Shown: positions 8,718 through 18,268 of the stretch, piece after piece | How the letters are laid out: each line of letters opens with the position of its first letter | Position numbering within the stretch: the first letter of the stretch is position 1 | Assembly: GCA_025349905.2 (NCBI GenBank) | Contig: MU624545.1 | Coordinates: forward strand, 1-64,000 | Reading direction: 5' to 3' | Source: Blastocladiella britannica | Taxonomy: Eukaryota > Blastocladiomycota > Blastocladiomycetes > Blastocladiales > Blastocladiaceae | DNA length: 64,000 nucleotides | The notes under the pieces: model-generated | Seen by the model: only the letters and a program-made list of their open reading frames with translations | Database searches by the model: none | What the model was told of the DNA's origin: nothing | Translations under genes and position numbers: made by a program

Positions 8718-10385
8718 TTACATGATCGTGCAGCAGCCAGGCGAGTCGTTCGGCGGCCGCCTCTGGGTGGCAACCGTCACGTCCCATTCCCCGTTTTGCT
8801 TGAGAGTCTGCACGGCGATCCGCAGCCACACCAGCAGCTCCTTGGCGGCAGCATCGCATGCGCACCCGCCGTCGTGCCCACCGTGGTCAATGACGATCGG
8901 CTGGCCACCCGGGTAACATACGGCCGCGACGTCTCGGCGCAGGACCAGTGCCGCCACAAAGAACGCAGCCGAGTCGTGGTGGTCGAGCTGGTCCGAGAAC
9001 GAGGGAGCCGTCTCGGCGATCCGCTGGCCCGGGTGCTTCAGCAGCGCGGGGAGCTTGGTGACGATCGCGCCGAGCGGGCAGCATGTGGTGGGTACACTGA
9101 CGCGGTCGTCGTCGTTGGTGAACGAATGGTCCGAGACCGTCGACCCGGACCGCATGCGGGTGGTGGCGGTCAGGATCGCGTCGTGCGCGCCGCGCCGCAG
9201 AACGTACATCACGCCCGGGTCGGACCGTGGCAAAAACAGTTCCAGGTTCCCGCGCCGGGCCACGCTCGCGTCCTCGGTCGACAGAAACGTCGTCAGACTG
9301 CGCTGCATCTTCTCGGCCGACGAGCCCGTCGCGGGAGGCGCCAAGTACACTAGCGTCTTGCGCCAGTCGGCCGGCAGCCGGTTCAGCGGTACGTCGGCCA
9401 GCCGCGCCGTCAAGGCTGTAGTGGCGGCATATTGGCCCGCGGCCGCAGCCATCGCAGCCCGTGGCATCTCGAGCGGCGGCGGCAACGCAAACTCGGGCAT
9501 GGGCGGCATCACGTGCGATGTCGGACTGGGCACGGGCTGGCCGTCACGGCTGGTCACCGACCGCGTGGGTGACGCCACGGGCAGCGGCATGTCGGCGTAC
9601 CCAAGTGCGGCCGAGATATGCGACGTGTGACTCGAGTACGACGAAGGGCTCACGCCCATGGCCACATACCCGACCTGCGAGTACGCAATAGCCGAGTCGC
9701 GCGGCGCGCCTGACGAGGACGTGACAGTGACATTGGTGCGCAGCGACGTGGCACTGGCGCTGCGGTTCAGGGCGAGTCCGCGCGGCAGGGAGCCGCCCTG
9801 GCTGCCGCCAGGGCCAGGGAGCCGCGTTGGAGACGTCGGGGTCAGCGACGCAGGCGACCTCCACTGCGGGGGCACACCACCAGCTCCACTCGACACTGCT
9901 AGGCCGCTGCAGCTTGATCCGCCACTGTTGCGCTGCTGCTGGAGCTGCCGCTGCTCCGCGCTGATACGTCGCACTTGGGCTTGGTGTTGTTCGGCGCTGA
10001 TGCGTCGCACCTGCGACTGGTGCAGCTGCTCGGCGGGACCAGAGGAGCTAGGGGCACTGGGCCGGCGTTCAAACTGGTCTGGAGCAACCATGCGGGGCGG
10101 AGGTGTCCCAACACGGCGGGCAATGAACGGTGGGGGATCAAACAGGCCCTCGGCCGAGTTGCGCATCGGATGGCGCGGAGGACGGCCTGGGGGCATAGCA
10201 CCGAGGCTCTCTGGCCCACGTCGCAAGTCCGGGATCGACATGGCCGATCGGAGTGGGAGTTGCCGGGACGAACCAGGATGCGGAGCTGTCGGACCCAGCC
10301 GATCGTCCGACACGCGGCGCTGGCGAGGGACACTACCAGTTAGAGACACTTGTTGAGGCCGGCGATCGTTGGCAATACCGAGCAT
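8718..10385 (-). CDS. Hypothetical protein with C-terminal CaaX box
   Basis: A single-exon protein of 555 residues that I do not recognise. The first two thirds are Ser/Pro/Arg-rich and disordered-looking, with an imperfect internal repeat (QVRRISAEQHQ then QVRRISAEQRQ). The last third (about residues 340-555) looks folded: TLVYLAPP, LELFLPRSDPGVMYVLRRGAHDA, SAAFFVAALVLRRDVAAVCYPGG and CDAAAKELLVWLRIAVQTLKQNGEWDVTVA. The protein ends in C-C-T-I-M, so its last four residues are a CaaX box (CTIM) predicted to be farnesylated, suggesting membrane attachment. I chose ATG 10385 over an in-frame codon at 10445, which would force translation through a Lys-rich AAAAA tract. A TATAAA lies 102 bp upstream. 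It runs in the same direction as MED6, 66 bp from its start. Confidence 0.6.
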   Translation of the reverse strand: MLGIANDRRPQQVSLTGSVPRQRRVSDDRLGPTAPHPGSSRQLPLRSAMSIPDLRRGPESLGAMPPGRPPRHPMRNSAEGLFDPPPFIARRVGTPPPRMVAPDQFERRPSAPSSSGPAEQLHQSQVRRISAEQHQAQVRRISAEQRQLQQQRNSGGSSCSGLAVSSGAGGVPPQWRSPASLTPTSPTRLPGPGGSQGGSLPRGLALNRSASATSLRTNVTVTSSSGAPRDSAIAYSQVGYVAMGVSPSSYSSHTSHISAALGYADMPLPVASPTRSVTSRDGQPVPSPTSHVMPPMPEFALPPPLEMPRAAMAAAAGQYAATTALTARLADVPLNRLPADWRKTLVYLAPPATGSSAEKMQRSLTTFLSTEDASVARRGNLELFLPRSDPGVMYVLRRGAHDAILTATTRMRSGSTVSDHSFTNDDDRVSVPTTCCPLGAIVTKLPALLKHPGQRIAETAPSFSDQLDHHDSAAFFVAALVLRRDVAAVCYPGGQPIVIDHGGHDGGCACDAAAKELLVWLRIAVQTLKQNGEWDVTVATQRRPPNDSPGCCTIM

Positions 10386-10966
10386 TGTCTTTGGCTTGTT
10401 TGCTTTTTTTTTTTTGCACTCGGTTGTTGACCAATGGGCTTCCAAACTCTCGAGGGCTCGAAGACGATGGAGGCGGGGCCGGTGCCTTTATATGAGTCCG
10501 GGCCGAGGTTGCCCGTTTTTTTCGGTCCTTTGCGTGTGATGCTAGCGCCCAGCCTCAACGCGATGCGTGCTCGCTGCTCGTTGCAACTGTGCGTGCTGCA
10601 TACGATCGCTGTCAAGTAAAACGTTGCATGCAGCACCAGTGGCGCAAGCAAGTGATTGCAATAGCACATGTTTCGTGCAAGTCCGAAACCTTTTCATTCC
10701 TGTCTGATCCTGGGGAAGGCCGTCCAGCTGGGGCATTGGGAAAGCGTTTTGCCGGATTTAGAGTGGTGCCGACTGGCGGATTGAGAGTCATGGGAAATGG
10801 TTACTGGGAGGGTTCCCATTCCTTCTCATTTCTTCCACGCCGATCCACGGTCTGATCTGGCCACATCCTCGTCGTCGTCCACAGCAGAGGGGAAGCGTTA
10901 GTGCCACTACTTAGTTCTCTCTCTTCCGTGATCTAAAACCGGACAAGTATAACATACCAACGCTCC
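10386..10966. other. Divergent intergenic region between CaaX protein gene and VPS54
   Basis: These 581 bp lie between two divergently transcribed genes and must hold both promoters. A minus-strand TATAAA is at 10487-10492. The VPS54-proximal part (10780-10960) is pyrimidine-rich with TCCTTCTCATTTC-like runs. Short open frames here have no coding character. Confidence 0.55.
10487..10492 (-). promoter_or_regulatory. TATA-like box for the CaaX protein gene
   Basis: Reading the minus strand, ATATAAAGG spans this position, about 100 bp before the ATG at 10385. Position and match are good for a TATA element; nothing else confirms it. Confidence 0.4.
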
Positions 10967-13900
10967 ATGCCCACGCGCGACCCACCCGCCATGGCCGATC
11001 ACTCGCAGTACCACCAAACGGCGGCTCCTCGTAGCGGCGCCCGGTCGCCCTCCATCAAACCGGCGAGCACTGGCTCAGCCGCCCAAAATAGTGACGATGC
11101 GGCGCTGCGATCGTCCATGTCCACGCGCTCGCTGCACATGCCCGGCATCTCGTCGCTGCTGCACGCCACGTCCTCGGCCATCTCGTCCGCCGCTCAGCTG
11201 CCACGGCCGTCCACCGTGGCCGGCGCTCTCTCGCATCTGGCCGGGGCGTCGGGAACGTCCACGCCACCGCCCCCTACCTCGCTTTCGGCCAGCTCGACCT
11301 CAAATCTCGCCAGTGGTGGTAATAGTGGCCGGACTGACTTGCTGGCGGGCACCACGGCTGCCACCGCCACTTCTGGTTCCTCACGCGGTGCGCCGCGGCT
11401 GTCGGTGGCCTTTGATCCCGGATCTACTGGTCGGACTGGCACCGCTGATATGGCGACCGCAGCAGCGGCTGGAACAGCGGTAGCGGGCGTCCCATTGGCC
11501 CACCGGCGCGCGCGATCATCGTCCAACTCCCCCTTGCCCAGTGCCAGCTTACTGGCGTCGGCCGTCCCACAGCAGCTCATGTCGCTGTCGGGCGTGCTCA
11601 ACGATCCCAAGGCCCTCAAGTTTACCAAGCTCGATCTCGGCGGCGCGCACATCCCCGCGGTGCCCGTCAAGAAGGTGCGCATCGCCGACTTTGACGCGTA
11701 CATCAAGGGCATCACGGGGTATTACGACCGGTACGAGGAGAACAGGCGCCAGGGGATCGCCACCGCCGCCGCTGGGGTGCCGATGCTGTTCCCGGAAAAG
11801 TCCAGTCGGAGCGGTCGGTACGCCGATCCGCGGGACGATCCCGACTCGCCTTCGGCATCGCTGTACTCGCTGATCGGCATGGGCGGTGGCACATCGTCCC
11901 ACCGCGGATCGCTGGCGCAGCTCGCGCAGGCCGAGGGGGCTGGTAACACGCCGCGCGACCCGTCGCCCGAACCCGTGGCGCCGCTGTCGTCGGTTCCGGC
12001 CGTGTACTTTCAGCCCGACTTTACGCTCGAGAACCCGCGCATCTTTGACGCGGCCACGGCCGCATTGCCGCTGACGGACCTTGATCCGGCGCTGCAGCTG
12101 CTGGCTACGCACACCGACACGGTCGAGTCGCACTTGACGCGCGAGATTGCGGCGCGGTCCCCCTCGTTCTTCTCGGCGCTGGCCAACCTGACTGACCTGC
12201 ACGCCGAGACCACCACATGCGTGTCGCAGGTGGCGGCGCTAAGGGCCAAATTGCAAGTGCTAGCGGCAGTGCACGCGCGCACCGCGCTCGAGACCGTCAC
12301 TTTAACGAGGCGCCGCGCCCGCGTTGCCGCCATGGTCGACACTGCCGCCGCCATGATGCACGCGCGTGACGCTGCACCTGCCGTGCACGCGCTGATCCGG
12401 CAGTCCGACTATGCCGGTGCACTGGCGGTGCTTGCGGACGCCACCAAGATCGCCGCCCCGCACCCGGCCCACGCCACTGCCGTCGCCCTTCCGCCGTCGC
12501 CCTCTGCGGTTTCGGGACCCGGATTACCGCCGCACCCGCCACCACCACCGCCCGCGTTCGTCATGCCGGCGCTGTCGAGCATGCAGTCGCGGCTGGCTGA
12601 GCTGGGCCGAACTTTGGCCACGGTTGCGGTCTCGGAACTGGTGGACGCGTTTCTCGAGTCGGCGCGGGCTGATCCGGGGTCGGCGGGACCAATGGATGGC
12701 AGTGCACACATGCGGCTGGTGCCGCTGGTCAAGGCGCTGGTGCGCATTGATGGGGTTGGGGTCTCGCTGGCCGGATACCAGGACCGATTGGTCATTGAGG
12801 TCAAGTCGCTCGTGCGCAAGGTACGCTATCCTTTCACATTTTTTTTTCCATTGATTTTACTCATATCCAAATGAATAGACTTATCCGCCGGACCTGCGCG
12901 TGGACGGTACTGCACCGAGCCAGGGCCGCGATGCCGGAGTGTATGTCCTTTTTTTTTTTTTTTTTTTTTTGAAATGGTCAACTCACACAAAATAAACAAT
13001 AAAGCCCACCATTCATCAAGGCCCTCAAATCGCTGACGCTTGAAAAGTTTTTGGGACTTTTGACGGCCGTGTTTCGCGCCTGCCACGCACTCCAAACTCG
13101 CCTGGTGACCACCCACGCCACGTTTGTCGGAGCGCTGGGCGACGCCGAGGCCGAGCGGATCCGGATCGGCGTGGACAAGCATTTGGTTGGCGGCACCATC
13201 GCGTCATTACCCCCACCGTTCCCAGGTGGAGCCGGCGACGACTCGGCCAACGACGAGTTCCGGCACTCGGGCGTCCCCGACGCGCGTCCCTTGCCGCCTA
13301 CCGAACCGGGCCCCACGACGTACGCGGGTCTGGCGACGGCGTCGATTCGGGTGGTGAATGCGGCCACCGACGCGGCCCATGCGCGGTGCGCCAAGCTGGT
13401 GGCGGCGCGGGCCGAGCAGAACGCGCAGTTGTCGCTCAAGGACTTTGTGCGGCTGTATGCGGCCGCGGCCGAGTTTATGGCCACCACTGAAGCCGCCGTC
13501 GGAGAACTGGCGCACTTGCCGTCAGCTGCCACGTCAGGGGGAAGCAGCAGCAGCAGCCCGATCAAGATAACAGTGGCGGCAGCATCAAGCGGCACGTCGT
13601 CACCTTCATCATCTGCGTCAGCAGGACCAACGGCGCTTAAGGTGGCGATCCAGGGCCAGGCGCGTGCGTTCGTGGTACACTTCCACATGGAGCGGATGAA
13701 GCAGCTCGGGATGCTGATCGAGGTCGAGTCGTGGTCGCAGGCCGAGGTGCTGGTGGACTTTCAAAAGATCTTTGACCGCATCGCCGACCCCAACGGGTCC
13801 GTGGACGCCCGCCGGCGCCGCCACTTGCTGGCGATTGCCGGGTCGCCCATGGGGTCGGATGAAGGTGGGCTCAACACCAGCGGTGGAAGTGGAAGCAACA

Positions 13901-15500
13901 AACCAGATGGTGCTGCAACAGCAAGCGTGTCCAAGGCGCTCATCATTGGCAACACCCAGTTCCCGATCGCATCAGTGGTGCTCATGCTCGGCAAGATGAT
14001 TGACGAGTACTTGCAGGTGGTCGCGGCGATTCCGGCCATGGCCATGGACATTCACTCCAAGTTATGCGAGCTGCTGCGGTTGTTCAACTCGCGGTCGTGC
14101 CAGATGATCTTGGGTGCGGGCGCCGTACAGAGCGCTGGGTTGAAGAGCATTTCCGCCAAGCACCTTGGTTCGTTTTTATTCTGCTTGTTGCTTGTGTAGA
14201 CCTTTGTGACTGACCCAGCCCTCTCAAAATGATGGCAGCAATCACGTCGCAGACGCTCGCCACCGTCCTGGCCCTGATCCCGTCCATCAAGGCCACCATG
14301 GCCGCCAACTTTACCGACCGGCAGACCGCGTTCCTGGGCGACTACGACAAGGTAACCAAGGACTACACCGACCACCAGGCCGAGGTGTACGCCAAGCTGG
14401 TCGCAATCATGGAAGAGCGCGTAGTATCGCATGCCCGCGCGCTGGGCGTCGCCGACTGGGACGCGATGCCGGTGCCCGACCCAGGCGCCGAGTCCACGAG
14501 TCTCCCACCACCGTCGCCGGCCATGGAGGCATTGGTCAAAGAGACCACCACGCTGCACAAGGTACTGGCGCGGTACTTGCCTCCCGAAACGCTCAAGGCG
14601 ATCATGACGAGGGTGTTTGAACGGTACAACACGCACCTCGAGTCGGACTTGGGGAGGATCATGGTCGCATCGGTCAATGGCAAGACGGCGCTGCTGATTG
14701 ACGTGCAATACTTTATTCGCAAGCTCAATGCGCTCGAGGGATGCGACGGGCCCGGGTCGCACTTGGAAGTGGTGGTCAATAACATGCGCATTGGCGAGCG
14801 GCCGCCGCCCGTGGTCTCGGTGGTGGCGGCGGACCCATCTTCTCCTCCTCCCACGCTGGCTGGATCCGCATCCGCACTGCCTGTACCAGCAGCACCGCCC
14901 GCAGTGTCGTCATCGTCGTCATCGGGGGATGTGCACTCGCACTATCTCAGTGGATTTGCTCACGGATCCTCGATCGACCGGCCCGCCAGCGCCGCCCCCG
15001 GGGTCGGCGGCAACCCGTCGTCGTCGTCTTCGTTTGCAACTGCCACGCACAAGATTTCGGCGTCCATGTCGGGATTCAACATCAAGTCGTGGACGTCGGC
15101 CACTGCCGCTAATGCTGCGACGACATCAGGTGGAACCGCGTCGCCGCCGCCTCCTGCTCCGCCAGGACCGTCGTCGACGACGGGTCCAGTAGGATCAACC
15201 GGATCGGGAGGATTGCCCATCGGGGTCAGCAGCGTCGACGTGTCCGCCGCGCACTTGCCGGTTCCGGCGGGTTCCTCTTCGTTGGCCATGCCGGGTATAT
15301 CATCGACGGGATCGCTCCCAGGCGGCAGCAGTGGAGCAGCAATGGCCACCGCTGGTTCCACCACAACGTCGAATGCAGCGTCCGCAGCAGCAGCCGCATC
15401 AGGAGTCGCGGCCGCGCAAGCACAGGCGGCCATGGCCGATGCGGCGCTCAAGACCAAGCAAATGGCGTCGGACTGGATGAAGAAGATGTCGTTTAAATAA
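10967..15500 (+). CDS. VPS54: GARP complex subunit Vps54
   Basis: Four exons: 10967-12820, 12879-12940, 13005-14167 and 14239-15500 (1446 residues). Vps54 is the GARP tethering subunit that receives endosome-derived vesicles at the trans-Golgi with Vps51-53. The N-terminus is a long Ser/Ala-rich region. Then come the conserved block beginning VYFQPDFTLENPRIFD, coiled-coil-like helices, FIKALKSLTLEKFLGLL, and the C-terminal Vps54 domain with MIDEYLQVVAAIPAMAMD, LLRLFNSRSCQMILGAGA and GLKSISAKHLA. That domain continues across intron 3 into SQTLATVLALIP. The last 250 residues are Pro/Ser/Gly-rich and poorly conserved. Intron 2 holds a run of about 22 T. An alternative start is ATG 10991. It converges on the RSC9/ARID2-like gene with 21 bp between stops. 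Confidence 0.88.
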
Positions 15501-15521
15501 AAAGTAATCATTTTTGTCCTG

Positions 15522-18218
15522 TTACTCGGCCACTCCCGCCGCCGACTCGAGCCAGGCAGTCTCGAGCTCGCCCATCTCGTCCGCAACCACCGCCAGCACC
15601 TTGGCCATTCGCGGGTACATGGCGGCCATGACTGCCACGTCGGTGCGCACCAGGGCCAGGCCCGATGCCAGTGGCAAGTCATCGTGAACCACTGCTGATG
15701 AACCATTGGCAGTGCTATTGACGCCCAACCCCACGACTCCGAGCTGCTGCAGGTCCAGGACTTGGTCGCGGACCGTGCGCACCAGGTTGCGCAGTACTAG
15801 GCCGGCGGTGAATGGCGCGCCGATCGGGTTGGCTGCCAGCTCGGCCGCCAGCGCCGCTCGGATCGCCACGTGCGGGTAGCTGCTGGTGTTGGATCCTTGA
15901 TGAATGGTGGACGACGGGGTGGTAGAGGACGGCGTCCAGTGAGTGGCCATGTGCGCGCGCCACGCTGCCTCCACTGCAGCGGTCGAAGTCAACGCGATGG
16001 GGATCACCCATCCGCACCCGGCCCACCGACACACACCGTCACCACCGTTGGAAATATGTGTCTCATGCACGTGCACTGAGATGGCCTCCGTCCCACAGCC
16101 ACCACCACCAACGGTTGGAGGAACCACCGCCGCACACCCGTCCCACAGACACCAGTCGGTCCGCGTGGTGGGTCCCACGCGCATCCGGCTCCCAAACCGC
16201 AGACCCGTGGCGGTAGTTGGGACCGACCGCACAGTGATTCCGGCCACATACGTGCCGTTTTCTTGGACCGTGGCGCCCGGCACGATCTGAACAATCAGCA
16301 TAGCCAGTGCTTCGCGGGGCAACATGGGAGCCACCGGGACGGGCGACCCGGCCGATAGCTGCATCGCCTCGCGCTCGTACAGCGCGTGCACGGCTTCCAG
16401 AGGGAACCGAGTCGGCGCGGTTAGTGGGGCCGCAGTGGGCCCTGTCGAGGATGGAGGCGGTGGAGGCGCGCCAACGGCTGGGTCGAGCCGGGTGACGATC
16501 CACCCGAGCGCGCGCAAGGGTTCCGTAGCTCCTGCCGGACCAACCACCGCTGCCGCCGCTGGATCGGAGGTAGTGGCGGTGATTGGGACCGCCAACACCG
16601 ACGCCGGAACCCCGCCCGGCGCGCGCCACTCGGGCCCGAGGATACGTGCGACCGCGGTGTCCACGCGGGCCTCCATCTCGCGCACCGCGGCGATCCGAGC
16701 GGCACTGCCGCTGCCGCCGGGCCCGCTCACGTCGGGTGGAGATGCAAATGCTGGGGACGCAGGCACGCCTGCCCGGACCACCGCCAGCAGCGCTGTCGGG
16801 AACCGCGGGCCGACGTCGGCGGCCACTCGACGCGCCAGTGCCGGCGCGTGCTGCGTCCATGCGTACAGCACGTCCAGTGCCGCCGATGCCAAGTCCGCGT
16901 CGACTGCCGCTGCTGCCACGTACGCGGCCAGCCGGGTCGTCACCGACGGCCAGTAGTACGGCACCAGCCGCGCAGCACTGGTCTCGTCGGGCGCGAGCCG
17001 CGTCAACGTCCGCATCGCTGCGACCGTCGCGCTCCGGTCGCTGGCGGGACTGACTACCAGCCACATCAGCATCGGGATCAGGGAGCTCGCTGATACGCCA
17101 ATCTGCGACGGTAACGGTGCTGCGGAGATGGTGGCTGCTGCTTCCTTTGGATCGGCCCCTGCAGTACCAGACTCGCCATTCTCGTCCGAGTTGGTCGCCG
17201 CTCCGGCTGCCGCCGACCGCGGTGGCGGCAAGGACGGAGACGCAGTGCGCATTATGTCACCGATGGGTGTTCCAGCCGCGCTCCGGGCCGCTGCCGTTGC
17301 TGCAGCCGGTTGCAATGAATCTGAACCGCCACTCTGAGCAGCAGCACTGGGAGTCGACGGGTCCACGGGAGGCCGGTCGTGGTGGATCGGGAGGTGCGGG
17401 AGCACGTGCTCGATGATTTGCAGGGCCAGGCCGCGGGCGGCGGGCACCGGCAGCAGCGCATGGTCACTACTACCACCCTCGGGTCCGACGCCGCGAAGAG
17501 CCACCAGCAGCACCACGGGCCCAAAGTGCGGTGTAAGCGCAAACGTCTGCGCGTTAAAGTGTGACACGGAAAAGTTGCGCAGGATTTGCAGCACCAGCAC
17601 CGCGCGCTCGTGCCGAATCGCGGCCTGTTCGGGGAGCAGGCCGCTGGCGAAAAACAGGTCGTCGTCTTCATCTTCATCCTCGCTGTTGTTGTTATCGCCG
17701 TCTTCGTCATCGGCATCCCGGCCAAGGTCGTCGTCGTCGTCGTCTAGATCCATGCGGTCAATGGGATCGTCTTCGTCGTCCTCGTCAAGCATCAGCGAGT
17801 CCATGTCAGCAACAAACGCCCGTCGAAGTAAGGGACGAGACAAGGTCGGGGTGCGATCCACCATCGCCGCGACGGCCGCGACAATGCGTTGGTGAATTCC
17901 CTCGGTCAAGAACAGGTCCAGGTGCTCTGGGTACAGGGTCGGGACGGCCATGGACGTGGACGTGGATGACGGGACCAAGCCGATCTCGAGAACCAGCAGG
18001 CGCAAGAGCGCGTCCACCAGGCCGGGGACCGCGTGCAGGTTAAACTCGCGGTCATGCACTGCCGACGCGACAAGCAGCGACGATAAAGCGCCGTCCACCT
18101 CGTTGGGCAGCGCCGACAGCAGCGACAGGAGTAGCCGGTTAGAGTACCCGCCTTGCAGCAGCGATGCCGGCACGGCCAAGGCGGTGGCGGCAGGGGGTAC
18201 GGTGGCCGTTGTCACCAT
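15522..18218 (-). CDS. RSC9/ARID2-like chromatin-remodelling complex subunit
   Basis: A single exon of 898 residues. The N-terminal part (about residues 20-120) has LLLSLLSALPNEVDGALSSLL, the pattern with which ARID2/BAF200 and Rsc9 proteins begin their helical repeat region. A strongly acidic stretch follows (residues about 145-190, almost all Asp/Glu), then RAVLVLQILRNFSVSHFNA, again typical of this family (LQILRNLSF). Near the C-terminus are two CxWxxC...H-x(3-4)-H zinc-finger-like units (CLWDGC...HVHETH and CRWAGC...HMATH), as in ARID2. No N-terminal ARID domain is seen, which fits Rsc9-like fungal members. The inferred role is a nuclear subunit of an RSC/PBAF-type SWI/SNF complex. The N-terminus is divergent from the neighbouring SGS1 start by 50 bp. 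Confidence 0.65.
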   Translation of the reverse strand: MVTTATVPPAATALAVPASLLQGGYSNRLLLSLLSALPNEVDGALSSLLVASAVHDREFNLHAVPGLVDALLRLLVLEIGLVPSSTSTSMAVPTLYPEHLDLFLTEGIHQRIVAAVAAMVDRTPTLSRPLLRRAFVADMDSLMLDEDDEDDPIDRMDLDDDDDDLGRDADDEDGDNNNSEDEDEDDDLFFASGLLPEQAAIRHERAVLVLQILRNFSVSHFNAQTFALTPHFGPVVLLVALRGVGPEGGSSDHALLPVPAARGLALQIIEHVLPHLPIHHDRPPVDPSTPSAAAQSGGSDSLQPAAATAAARSAAGTPIGDIMRTASPSLPPPRSAAAGAATNSDENGESGTAGADPKEAAATISAAPLPSQIGVSASSLIPMLMWLVVSPASDRSATVAAMRTLTRLAPDETSAARLVPYYWPSVTTRLAAYVAAAAVDADLASAALDVLYAWTQHAPALARRVAADVGPRFPTALLAVVRAGVPASPAFASPPDVSGPGGSGSAARIAAVREMEARVDTAVARILGPEWRAPGGVPASVLAVPITATTSDPAAAAVVGPAGATEPLRALGWIVTRLDPAVGAPPPPPSSTGPTAAPLTAPTRFPLEAVHALYEREAMQLSAGSPVPVAPMLPREALAMLIVQIVPGATVQENGTYVAGITVRSVPTTATGLRFGSRMRVGPTTRTDWCLWDGCAAVVPPTVGGGGCGTEAISVHVHETHISNGGDGVCRWAGCGWVIPIALTSTAAVEAAWRAHMATHWTPSSTTPSSTIHQGSNTSSYPHVAIRAALAAELAANPIGAPFTAGLVLRNLVRTVRDQVLDLQQLGVVGLGVNSTANGSSAVVHDDLPLASGLALVRTDVAVMAAMYPRMAKVLAVVADEMGELETAWLESAAGVAE

Positions 18219-18268
18219 AATTGTTTATGCGATTTCTCTTTTAACGAGGAACGACGAAAAAAGGAGAG

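Noticed and set aside
8217..9353. Plus-strand 378-codon open frame across MED6 and the CaaX gene
   Set aside because: Antisense to two supported minus-strand genes and it crosses the MED6 intron 1 region and the boundary between the genes.
12949..12970. Long T run as a terminator or assembly artefact
   Set aside because: It lies inside VPS54 intron 2, and similar T or A runs occur in many introns here, so it fits the local intron style.
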